64,000 nucleotides of DNA. Origin: Acidobacteriota bacterium. Lineage in GTDB: Bacteria > Acidobacteriota > Blastocatellia > Pyrinomonadales > Pyrinomonadaceae. How positions within the stretch are numbered: position 1 is the first letter of the stretch; each line of letters begins with the position of its first letter. The position numbers and the translations under genes are program-made. The notes beneath the pieces were generated by a model that was given only the letters and a program-made list of their open reading frames with translations, was not told the DNA's origin and made no database searches. Positions 18,572 to 25,866 of this stretch are shown here, one piece after another. The DNA lies in assembly GCA_025463135.1 (NCBI GenBank), contig JAOAPY010000031.1:62001-126000 (forward strand), written 5' to 3'.

Positions 18572-20629
18572 ATGCTCGCACTCGCCCAGATTCGCAGCAA
18601 TCCAGTCAGGTTAACCGTGATTTTTCTCTTCTTGCTTATGGCTCCGCTCTGCGGACAAGCACAATGCATATTTACTAACGGTGATTTTGAAACCACCGAC
18701 CTAACGGGTTGGACCATCTATAACCGGACCTTCAATCAAGGTAATTGGTATAACTATACGGGGACCCTCACCCCACTGAGTGTTCATAACATCTCTGCTC
18801 CCCCACAGGGCACACGTGGCGCGGTCACCGATCAAAATCAGGCCTCCACTCATGAACTCTATCAGGACTTCACTTTGCCGGCGGGCCAATCCGGCACTCT
18901 CTCGTTCTACTTCTATTACAACAACACTCACGTGAACTTTGTTAATCTCAACACACTTGACTATGTTGGCAATCAGCAGGCTCGCATCGACCTTATGCGG
19001 CCAGGTTCGCCAAACGAGTCAATCTCCAATAACGACATCTGGGTAAAGCTCTACCAGACGAAGCCGGGCGACCCGTTGTTCCTGAGCCCGACGATCTTAT
19101 CCTATGACGTTAGTGGTTTCGCCGGCCGGACCACTCGACTGCGCTTTGCTGAGGCGGTGGGCCTGAACTACTTTCTGGTTGGCGTAGATAATGTTTGTCT
19201 CTCAACCACCCGAGGAACTTTAACTCGCTCGACTCCCACGGGTTCAAACGTGAAAGCGGATTTCGGCGGCGCCTATATTGTATTTCCCAGCGTGACCGCG
19301 GCCGGGAACACTTCGCTCACTCAACTGGATGCGGCGGCACAAACCTCGCCACCCGTGGGCGACGCTTTCGTCGGACCGGCGTACGACTTTTCCACCACCG
19401 CAACTGTGACAACCCCGATTAGTGTCTGTCTTTATCTGCCGACCATAACAGACGACGCGGCCTTCAGCCACGTGAGATTGCTTCACAAAGAAGCTGGTAT
19501 TTGGGTGGATCTTCCTACGAGTATTAAGAGCACCACCAACCGGGAACTGTGCGCACAAGTGACTTCGCTTTCACCCTTCACGGCCGCTATCAGCGCGCTC
19601 GTGCCTACCGCGGCGCCACTCACAATCAGTGGCGCAGTTACGTCGTCGGACGGCTCCCCACTGGGCGGTGTGGCCATGCAACTCAGTGGATCTGAAAATC
19701 ACCGTACGATCACAAGAGCGGACGGCTCTTATTCTTTTAGTGTTGAGCCCGGCGGGTTCTATAACATTAAGGCCGCACGAGCAAACTACGCCTTTGCACC
19801 TGGTGAACGTTCAATGTCGCCGACCGGCAACGTGACTGATGCAGTGTTCACCGCCACGGCAAATACAACGGCAACGGTTAATCCGCTCGACGAGGACCTC
19901 TTTTTCGTGCGGCAACAGTATCTGGACTTCCTGGGACGCGAGCCCGACTCGGGTGGCCTGGCCTACTGGGATGATCGTCTGGTCCAATGCGGCGCCGATC
20001 AAAATTGCCTGCAGCAACAACGCATCGGTGTCAGCGCTGCTTTCTATATTGAATCAGAATTTCAGCAGAAGGGTTCGTTCGTCTATCGGCTCTACAGTGC
20101 GGCACTCGGCAGACGCGTCAAGTTCGCAGAGTTCGCTGCGGATCGCCAACAGGTAGTCGGTGGTGCGAACCTCGAGGAAGCAAAAGCCACTTTCGTCAAC
20201 GCCTTTGTCAATCGCGAGGAGTTCCAGCAGAAGTACCACTCGAGCAGGACCGCAGATTCGTACGTGGACGCTTTGCTGGCGGCGATAAATGCCGGAGCCG
20301 GCGTCGACTTGTCGGCGCAACGTCAGGCGTTTATCGACAAATATCACATCGGTGGGAATATCAATGACAGTCGCAGTCTGGTACTCAGAGAGGCGATTGA
20401 ACAGTCCGGCTTCAAGCAGGCTATTTACAATCAGAGCTTCGTGGTGATGCAGTACTTTGGCTACTTGCAACGAAATCCCGACGCAGGGGGATTCCACTTC
20501 TGGCTCAACGTTCTGGATCAAGATCCGGGAAACTTCAGGGGTATGGTTTGCTCGTTCCTGACCTCGGCTGAATACCAGCAGCGTTTTGCTTCGGTCATCA
20601 CTCACAGCAATGGCGAGTGCGGCCGTTGA
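18572..20629 (+). CDS. Secreted DUF4214 and carboxypeptidase-regulatory-like protein
   Basis: The 685-residue protein has a signal peptide (LTVIFLFLLMAPLCGQAQC). An N-terminal region starts CIFTNGDFETTDLTGWTIYN and resembles a carbohydrate-binding or beta-sandwich fold. A carboxypeptidase-regulatory-like repeat is present (ISGAVTSSDGSPLGGVAMQL, ADGSYSFSVEPGG). The C-terminus holds three DUF4214-type segments: VRQQYLDFLGREPDSGGLAY, FVYRLYSAALGRRVKFAEF and MQYFGYLQRNPDAGGFHFW. DUF4214 occurs in secreted and adhesion-like proteins. The ATG follows GGGAGGCCCCC. Probable cell-surface or extracellular protein; function not known. Confidence 0.85.
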   Translation: MLALAQIRSNPVRLTVIFLFLLMAPLCGQAQCIFTNGDFETTDLTGWTIYNRTFNQGNWYNYTGTLTPLSVHNISAPPQGTRGAVTDQNQASTHELYQDFTLPAGQSGTLSFYFYYNNTHVNFVNLNTLDYVGNQQARIDLMRPGSPNESISNNDIWVKLYQTKPGDPLFLSPTILSYDVSGFAGRTTRLRFAEAVGLNYFLVGVDNVCLSTTRGTLTRSTPTGSNVKADFGGAYIVFPSVTAAGNTSLTQLDAAAQTSPPVGDAFVGPAYDFSTTATVTTPISVCLYLPTITDDAAFSHVRLLHKEAGIWVDLPTSIKSTTNRELCAQVTSLSPFTAAISALVPTAAPLTISGAVTSSDGSPLGGVAMQLSGSENHRTITRADGSYSFSVEPGGFYNIKAARANYAFAPGERSMSPTGNVTDAVFTATANTTATVNPLDEDLFFVRQQYLDFLGREPDSGGLAYWDDRLVQCGADQNCLQQQRIGVSAAFYIESEFQQKGSFVYRLYSAALGRRVKFAEFAADRQQVVGGANLEEAKATFVNAFVNREEFQQKYHSSRTADSYVDALLAAINAGAGVDLSAQRQAFIDKYHIGGNINDSRSLVLREAIEQSGFKQAIYNQSFVVMQYFGYLQRNPDAGGFHFWLNVLDQDPGNFRGMVCSFLTSAEYQQRFASVITHSNGECGR

Positions 20630-20634
20630 ACCGC

Positions 20635-20725
20635 GTGGCACCTGCGTCCCGCCCCTATAGTGCGAGTGTAATTCAAGCGTGACGGAGAACTTTCCGTCGG
20701 CTCATCGGCAGGATGCCGATGCCAC
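20635..20725. repeat. GTGGCA-headed palindrome pair
   Basis: The left unit GTGGCACCTGCGTCCCGCCC (20635-20654) and right unit CATCGGCAGGATGCCGATGC followed by CAC (20703-20725) face each other with GTGGCA heads outwards. It starts 5 bases after the stop of the DUF4214 gene. The same heads occur at 60041-60165. Confidence 0.75.
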
Positions 20726-20730
20726 AGTGA

Positions 20731-20768
20731 AAAAGGAAAGGGCCTTCAATCGTCATGATTGAAGGCCC
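20731..20768 (-). terminator. Rho-independent terminator for tRNA-Pro
   Basis: On the minus strand a 12-base-pair stem GGGCCTTCAATC/GATTGAAGGCCC (positions 20768-20740) with a five-base loop is followed by TTTCCTTTT. It lies just downstream of the tRNA-Pro gene, so it should end its transcript. Confidence 0.85.
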
Positions 20769-20774
20769 TCGATC

Positions 20775-20851
20775 TGGTCGGGACGCCGAGATTTGAACTC
20801 GGGACCTCACGCACCCCAAGCGTGCGCGCTACCAGGCTGCGCCACGTCCCG
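20775..20851 (-). tRNA. tRNA-Pro (anticodon GGG)
   Basis: Read on the minus strand, the acceptor stem CGGGACG pairs with CGTCCCG. The D-arm GCGC...GCGC, anticodon stem CACGC/GCGTG with loop TTGGGGT (anticodon GGG), T-arm CCGAG TTCAAAT CTCGG, discriminator A, and an encoded CCA give a 77-base gene. A terminator follows, and a MerR-family gene lies upstream on the same strand. Confidence 0.95.
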
Positions 20852-20920
20852 CTTCTGATTTCACTAGTATCTCTGCAAAAAAAGAATTGTCAAATGAGGA
20901 GGCGCCGGCTTGTGCGCAAG

Positions 20921-21385
20921 TTATTTCGGACGGGGGATGGCCGCCTTGCCTTCTGCCTCAAGCAAGCCGAGGAGCTGACGTAGTTCCGAGGCAATGCGCC
21001 GTAAGGCCAGACGGTCCTCGACTGTTCCGTGACTACCGTTTGCAGCCGACTGACCTTCCGGCACGGTCGACTGAGACTGGACGTCACCCTCGGGACTATT
21101 CGGTACAACCTTGAGCCGGGTGCCGGTGCGCACTTCATTGGCCAGCCGTTTCTTGGCCCCGGCGATTGTGTACTGGTCGTCGTAAAGTAATTCTTTAATT
21201 CTAAGCGCCATTTCCACATCCCGTTTGCGGTAGACGCGTTGTCCGGCACGATTTTTTTGGGGCGCGAGGGTGGGAAACTCCGATTCCCAATATCGCAGCA
21301 CATGCGCCTGTACTCCCGCTAGTTCGCAAACTTCTCCAATTTTGAAGAAGAGCTTTTCGGGGATTGCAACGGCAGAATGGCTCAT
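20921..21385 (-). CDS. MerR-family transcriptional regulator
   Basis: The 154-residue protein has an N-terminal MerR winged helix-turn-helix ([54 protein letters not shown]). It then has a coiled-coil-like segment ([14 protein letters not shown]) and a Ser/Gly-rich linker before a short C-terminal helix ([20 protein letters not shown]). The regulon is unknown. It lies 70 bases upstream of tRNA-Pro on the same strand; a MerR gene next to tRNA-Pro is also common in proteobacteria. Confidence 0.85.
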   Translation of the reverse strand: MSHSAVAIPEKLFFKIGEVCELAGVQAHVLRYWESEFPTLAPQKNRAGQRVYRKRDVEMALRIKELLYDDQYTIAGAKKRLANEVRTGTRLKVVPNSPEGDVQSQSTVPEGQSAANGSHGTVEDRLALRRIASELRQLLGLLEAEGKAAIPRPK

Positions 21386-21589
21386 GCTCTTTTTGACCTA
21401 CAAAGGAAAGTTGCTGGTCTTTGCCGGCTCAGGTCTGGCTTCGGGAAGTTGAAAGTACGGCTCGGTGTCTGCGTCCAGCAGGCCTCTTAATCCGGGCCAT
21501 GTTACTCGTGAGCTATTCCTGTGTCAATACTTGAACTTAGCAGTTGCGAGTTAAATCTCAAGCTTAAAGGTAATTCCTGAACTGCGGAT

Positions 21590-21760
21590 GTGATGGTCTT
21601 TGGACTTGGGTCTTTGGTCTTTGGTCTTTGCTTCTTGCTCTTCGCTCTTCGCCCTTCGCCCTTTGCTCTTTGCTTTGCCCTTTGCCCTTTGCCCTTTGCC
21701 CTTTGCCCTTTGCCCTTTGCTCTTTGCTAAACGTCCAAAGACCCAAGTCATTAGACGGAG
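21590..21760. repeat. CTTTGCCC tandem tract with facing arms
   Basis: A run of GGTCTTTGG units continues into at least six tandem CCCTTTG heptamers (about 21666-21720), and the right end carries the complement AACGTCCAAAGACCCAAGTC (21730-21749). This is the longest tandem version of the CTTTGGTC family in the window. Confidence 0.75.
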
Positions 21761-21780
21761 ATCGACCTGCACGCTATAAT
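21751..21780 (+). promoter_or_regulatory. Possible sigma-70 promoter of the aminotransferase gene
   Basis: A TATAAT at 21775-21780 is preceded 18 bases earlier by TTAGAC, a partial match to TTGACA. Transcription would start about 35 bases before the proposed GTG start. The -35 match is weak. Confidence 0.35.
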
Positions 21781-21822
21781 CCCCTGTCATTCACGCGCAT
21801 CTCTGGAGGTTCACCCACAAAC

Positions 21823-22992
21823 GTGACAACGTCGCCCGCCGTTTTCCGCCTGGCCGCTCGGCTTGATGAGGTCGGCTTTTCCGACATCGTAAATATTCGC
21901 AATCGAGTGATGGAACTACGATCGGGCGGCGCAACGGTGCATCAATTCGAAGGCGGCGAGCCTTACATGAACACCCCTGAGTTCATCAAGGAGGCCATGG
22001 TCCACGCCCTCCGTGAGAATAAGACGCGTTACGCGCCGTCCTCCGGACTGCCGCAACTACGCGCAGCCATCGCCGAAAAACTACGAATCAAGAATCGGAT
22101 CCCGGTACGCGATGAAAACGTCATTGTTCTGACCGGGGGTATGCAGGGATTGTTTGGCGCGTTTCAATCAATTCTTGATCCCGGCGACGAAGCTCTTCTC
22201 TTTTCCCCATACTGGACGCCGATTAAGGACCTGATCGCATATTGTCAGGGGCGAACGGTACTTGTACCGACGCAGGAAGCTCGCAAGGATGGGTTTGAAG
22301 AAACGCTGGCGCGTTACACCACTTCGCGGACCAGAGTAATTTATTTCAACACGCCGCAGAATCCTACCGGCATCGTCTTTACTCGCGCGGAAGCAGAAGC
22401 CGTGGCGCGTTTCGCCGTCGCACGTGATCTGATTGTCATCGCCGATGAGGCGTACGAAGATCTGGTTTATGACGGCGCCCATTTTTCTATTGCTTCGCTC
22501 GAGGGAATGCCGGAGCGAACGATCACTTCGTTTACTTTTTCAAAATCATTCGCGATGACGGGTTGGCGTCTCGGCTATGTAGCGGCCAGCGAACCATGGA
22601 TGACCGGCCTGCGTAAGACAACCCTGTATTCGTCGAACGGTGTTTCCACACCGACGCAGTGGGCCGGGCTGGCTGCCTTTACCACTGAATCGGATCATCT
22701 GGAATCGCACCGCAAGGCTTACCAGGAACGGCGCGATTTGCTGTTAGCGGGATTGAATGAACTGGGATTGCACTGCGATCTTCCCGCCGGAGCTTTTTAT
22801 GCGTTTCCCGATGTCTCGCGAATCAGTCACGACAGCCGCGAGGCGGCGGACATTCTGCTCGAGCAAGCGCAGGTTGCAACGGTCCCAGGCGTCGTATTCG
22901 GACCACACGGCGAAAGTCATCTGCGCTTCTCTTTCTCAACTTCGATTGAGGCGATCGAAGCCGGACTCGAGTCACTGCGTCGCAATCTCTAA
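21823..22992 (+). CDS. PLP-dependent class I/II aminotransferase
   Basis: From the GTG at 21823, the product has 389 residues of fold type I (AspC-like) aminotransferase. It shows GGEPYMNTPEFIKEAMVHAL, KTRYAPSSGLPQLRAAIAE, NPQNPTGIVFTR, DEAYEDLVYDG, and the PLP-lysine segment TFSKSFAMTGWRLGY (K241). It should transfer amino groups between an amino acid and a 2-oxo acid; the substrate is not resolvable. The open frame extends 65 codons upstream, but that part (LLALRSSPFALCSLL) is encoded by the CTTTGCCC repeat. A GGAGG lies 13 bases before the GTG. It ends 22 bases before thiL. Confidence 0.9.
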   Translation: MTTSPAVFRLAARLDEVGFSDIVNIRNRVMELRSGGATVHQFEGGEPYMNTPEFIKEAMVHALRENKTRYAPSSGLPQLRAAIAEKLRIKNRIPVRDENVIVLTGGMQGLFGAFQSILDPGDEALLFSPYWTPIKDLIAYCQGRTVLVPTQEARKDGFEETLARYTTSRTRVIYFNTPQNPTGIVFTRAEAEAVARFAVARDLIVIADEAYEDLVYDGAHFSIASLEGMPERTITSFTFSKSFAMTGWRLGYVAASEPWMTGLRKTTLYSSNGVSTPTQWAGLAAFTTESDHLESHRKAYQERRDLLLAGLNELGLHCDLPAGAFYAFPDVSRISHDSREAADILLEQAQVATVPGVVFGPHGESHLRFSFSTSIEAIEAGLESLRRNL

Positions 22993-22993
22993 A

Positions 22994-23190
22994 GGCAAGG
23001 ATGAAGGATAAAGGATGAAGGATGAAGCAGAGACGTCCAGCGCAAAGCATCCCGAGCGATCAAAAGCTTCATCACCAGGTCGCAGCGAAGTCGATTTTAT
23101 TAGGTCGATACGTGCTCGCGCCCTTCACAGTGGTCAGTCAACCACGGGCAACTCCACTTCATCCCTACCATCTCATCCTTCATCCTTATT
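22994..23190. repeat. GGATGAAGG inverted repeat around the thiL 5' end
   Basis: The left arm AAGGATGAAGGATAAAGGAT (22997-23016) continues with GAAGGATGAAGC. The right arm CATCTCATCCTTCATCCTTA (23168-23187) is the inverted copy. The left arm provides the thiL start codon and its ribosome-binding sequence; the right arm falls within the coding region. Confidence 0.75.
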
Positions 23191-24151
23191 GCGGGGAATC
23201 GGCGATGACGCAGCGGTAATTCGCCAGACTGCCGGACGCGACACGCTGGTGACCACAGATCTTCTGATCGAAGACATTGATTTCCATCGCGACACCACGA
23301 GCTGGCAGATGTTGGGCCATAAAGCAATCGCGGTTTCGCTCTCGGACATAGCCGCCATGGGCGGGCGTCCACAATCTGCCCTGCTTTCCCTCGGCATTCC
23401 CAATGACATTTGGAATTCTGACTTTCTCGATGAATTCTACGAGGGGTTTTTTCCACTCGCCGATCGCTACGACGTTCGGCTGGTGGGCGGCGACACTTCA
23501 CGGACACCCGAAAAGATAGTGATCGACTCCGTCGTAGTGGGCCAATGCATAGGTGGTGAGTCGGTGCTACGCCAGGGCGCGCGCGCCGGCGACCAGGTCT
23601 TCGTAACCGGCTCACTTGGGGGTTCAGCCGCGGGTCTGCGACTGCTGGACCGCGGCGCGCGCTTCCAACACAGGGATGTTACCGATCCGGACTCTCAGTC
23701 AGTGAAACAAGTGCTGCTGCGGCACCTTCGTCCCGAACCACGCGTAGGTTGGGGCCTGGTGCTCGGTGAAGAGCGTCTCGCCACTGCCATGATCGACATC
23801 AGCGATGGCTTGTCGTCGGATCTTCATCACCTTTGTGACGAGAGCGGTGTTGGCGCCTTGATCGATGCCGCGCGCATTCCTATCGATCCACTGGTCGCCG
23901 CTCTTTGCGGCCGTCGCGCGTTGGACCCACTTCTGCTGGCCTTGCACGGCGGCGAAGACTTTGAGCTGTTGTTTACCGTCACTCCCGATAAGGTCGCGGC
24001 CTTGCCAAAGACGGTTGACGGTATCTCGATTTCTCAGATAGGCGAGATTACAAAGGAGTCCGGTAAGATTTGCGTTGCCGAGAAGGATCGCGTTTGGACC
24101 CTGGAGCGACAAGGTTTTGATCATTTCAAGTCCAGGTCCGACGAGCTTTAG
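23015..24151 (+). CDS. thiL: Thiamine-monophosphate kinase
   Basis: The 378-residue protein phosphorylates thiamine monophosphate to thiamine pyrophosphate using ATP. It shows the ThiL/PurM-like motifs: RGIGDDAAVIR, TTDLLIEDIDFHRD, AIAVSLSDIAAMGG, VGGDTSRTPEK, MIDISDGLSSDLHHLCDESG, and LHGGEDFELLFTV. The usual start (SEVDFIRSIRAR) is preceded by about 23 extra residues and followed by a roughly 22-residue low-complexity insert (HSGQSTTGNSTSSLPSHPSS), both derived from GGATGAAGG-type repeat DNA. Its last residues RSDEL and the TAG stop lie inside a palindrome at 24136-24158. The core appears intact. Confidence 0.9.
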   Translation: MKDEAETSSAKHPERSKASSPGRSEVDFIRSIRARALHSGQSTTGNSTSSLPSHPSSLLRGIGDDAAVIRQTAGRDTLVTTDLLIEDIDFHRDTTSWQMLGHKAIAVSLSDIAAMGGRPQSALLSLGIPNDIWNSDFLDEFYEGFFPLADRYDVRLVGGDTSRTPEKIVIDSVVVGQCIGGESVLRQGARAGDQVFVTGSLGGSAAGLRLLDRGARFQHRDVTDPDSQSVKQVLLRHLRPEPRVGWGLVLGEERLATAMIDISDGLSSDLHHLCDESGVGALIDAARIPIDPLVAALCGRRALDPLLLALHGGEDFELLFTVTPDKVAALPKTVDGISISQIGEITKESGKICVAEKDRVWTLERQGFDHFKSRSDEL

Positions 24152-24220
24152 CTTGTCGTCGAGCTTGGTCAGAAAAAAATTCAGGTATCAACAGGAACGA
24201 CAAACTGACGTTTGTCGGAC
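24136..24220. repeat. GTCCGAC palindrome pair overlapping the thiL stop
   Basis: The left palindrome GTCCGACGAGCTTTAGCTTG (24136-24155) and right facing copy CAAACTGACGTTTGTCGGAC (24201-24220) are separated by about 40 bases. The left copy includes the thiL TAG stop at 24149-24151. Confidence 0.8.
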
Positions 24221-24322
24221 ATCAACAAAGCAACCCTATCGGTTGACTAGAAGTTCATCCTTACCTAGACTCTCGACATCGCGCCTTGCTTTGTGGGGCG
24301 CGTTAATATTAATGAGAGCCTG

Positions 24323-25723
24323 ATGCTTCGCTTTCACAACACACTTACCGGTCAGCTCGAAGAGTTCCGCCCCATGCGCGAGGGTGAAGCCGCTTTCTAT
24401 TACTGCGGCCCGACCGTCTGGGACTTTGGGCATATCGGCAATTTTCGTTCTGCGATCGCCGCCGACGTGCTGCGCCGTTATCTCAAATTCAAGGGATACA
24501 AAGTTACGCACGTGATGAACATCACGGACGTCGAAGATCGCATCATCGCCAAATCTCAGGAAGCAAAGCTGAGCATCGACGAGTATACCGCGAAGTACAT
24601 TGCAGCTTTGTGGGAAGATGCTGATGCGCTTGGTCTCGAACGTCCGGACATCGTGCCGCGCGCGACACGTCACATTCCCGAAATGGTCGAGCTGATTGAA
24701 AAATTGCTGCAGAACAATCACGCTTACAAGTCCGATGGTTCGATCTACTATCGCATCAGTTCCTTCCCCGACTACGGTAAGCTTTCCAAAATCAACTTCG
24801 CCGGTAATATTGTGGGCGGCAGCGAACGCATCAAGACCGACAAGTACGAGAAAGAGGACGCGCGCGACTTTGCTCTCTGGAAAGAGCCCGCATCCGAAAC
24901 GGAGCCCGCCTGGGATGCTGCCATCGGCCGCGGACGGCCCGGTTGGCACATTGAATGCTCAGCCATGTCCATGAAATATCTGGGCGAGACATTCGACATT
25001 CACATGGGCGGCGTTGACTTGATCTTTCCCCATCACGAAAACGAAATAGCACAAAGTGAAGGCGCGACCGGCAAGCGGTTCGTGCGTTATTGGCTGCACA
25101 TCGAGCACCTCAAGGTCGAGGGCGAGACGATGTCCAAATCGAAAGGCAACTACTACACCTTTCGCGATCTGGCAGCCAAGGGTTATTCACCACTGGGGCT
25201 GCGCTATTTTCTGCTTAGCGTGCCCTATCGCAAGCAACTCAATTTCACTTTTGACGCGGTGCGGGGCGCGGAAAAGACAGTTGAGAGTCTTCGCGATTTT
25301 CAGGCACGTTTGAGCGAGGCAAAACCGGAAGCCGGTATGAATGAGGAACTGCACGAAGCGACGATGCGCGCGCTCGCTGAATTTGAAGCAGGTATGGATG
25401 ACGATCTAAACACATCGGTGGCCTTAGCGGCGGTTCATAATCTCACGCGCGAAGTCAACACTGCGCTTGCTCGCCGCCGGCTCCGCGCGGACAATCAGCG
25501 CGAACTGCTCGACTTGATCAAACGCTTTGATTCGGTGCTGAATATCTTCGGTGACGAACAACGCCAAATGGTAGATAGTGAAGTACAGACGCTGATCGAC
25601 GAACGTCAGGAAGCGCGGCGCCGCCGCGAGTTCGCTCGTGGAGATGAGATACGCGACCAGTTGGCGCAGCGCGGGATTATCCTGGAAGACACCAAAGACG
25701 GCGTGCGCTGGAAGCGAAGGTAG
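24323..25723 (+). CDS. cysS: Cysteinyl-tRNA synthetase
   Basis: From the ATG at 24323, the product has 466 residues. It carries the class I signatures for charging tRNA-Cys: a HIGH-like HIGN (37-40), TMSKS (269-273), zinc-site residues C28 (YYCGPTV), HIECSAM and HHENEIAQSE, and the C-terminal DALR-like helical domain. A GTG 30 bases upstream is in frame, but family members normally start at MLRFHNTLTG, so the ATG is preferred. It follows thiL after 171 bases that include a palindrome pair, and precedes a REP pair. Confidence 0.95.
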   Translation: MLRFHNTLTGQLEEFRPMREGEAAFYYCGPTVWDFGHIGNFRSAIAADVLRRYLKFKGYKVTHVMNITDVEDRIIAKSQEAKLSIDEYTAKYIAALWEDADALGLERPDIVPRATRHIPEMVELIEKLLQNNHAYKSDGSIYYRISSFPDYGKLSKINFAGNIVGGSERIKTDKYEKEDARDFALWKEPASETEPAWDAAIGRGRPGWHIECSAMSMKYLGETFDIHMGGVDLIFPHHENEIAQSEGATGKRFVRYWLHIEHLKVEGETMSKSKGNYYTFRDLAAKGYSPLGLRYFLLSVPYRKQLNFTFDAVRGAEKTVESLRDFQARLSEAKPEAGMNEELHEATMRALAEFEAGMDDDLNTSVALAAVHNLTREVNTALARRRLRADNQRELLDLIKRFDSVLNIFGDEQRQMVDSEVQTLIDERQEARRRREFARGDEIRDQLAQRGIILEDTKDGVRWKRR

Positions 25724-25730
25724 GTGCTGA

Positions 25731-25788
25731 GTAGCGCAGACTTCAGTCTGTGTTCCGTTGTGGAAGCACAGACTGAAGTCTGCGCTAC
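25731..25788. repeat. GTAG-headed CAGACTTCAGTCTG facing pair
   Basis: The left copy (25731-25752, GTAGCGCAGACTTCAGTCTG then TG) and right copy (25767-25788) are perfect inverted matches of 22 bases. A 14-base loop separates them, and each copy is a palindrome with an outer GTAG tetranucleotide. Such a structure is typical of REP pairs (BIME). It starts 7 bases after the cysS stop and would also act as a strong hairpin in the mRNA. Confidence 0.88.
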
Positions 25789-25866
25789 CTATACAAGCCT
25801 TACAATCCTTGAAGTTCTTCCGAAACGAGCCTGGGGCGGAAACTCACAACTCAAAGGAGACGCCTG

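Larger units (their letters stand above)
21386..21822. other. Divergent intergenic region with CTTTGGTC repeat
   Basis: The 437 bases between merR (minus) and the aminotransferase gene (plus) hold a long low-complexity repeat at 21590-21760 and probably both promoters. No coding evidence is seen; the extra N-terminal reading frame of the aminotransferase is repeat-derived. Confidence 0.6.

Noticed and set aside
21590-21760. Possible CRISPR array
   Set aside because: Units are 7 bases, contiguous and without spacers, so this is simple low-complexity sequence and not a CRISPR.
24236-24949. 237-codon minus-strand frame opposite cysS
   Set aside because: Antisense to cysS, no motif or ribosome binding site.
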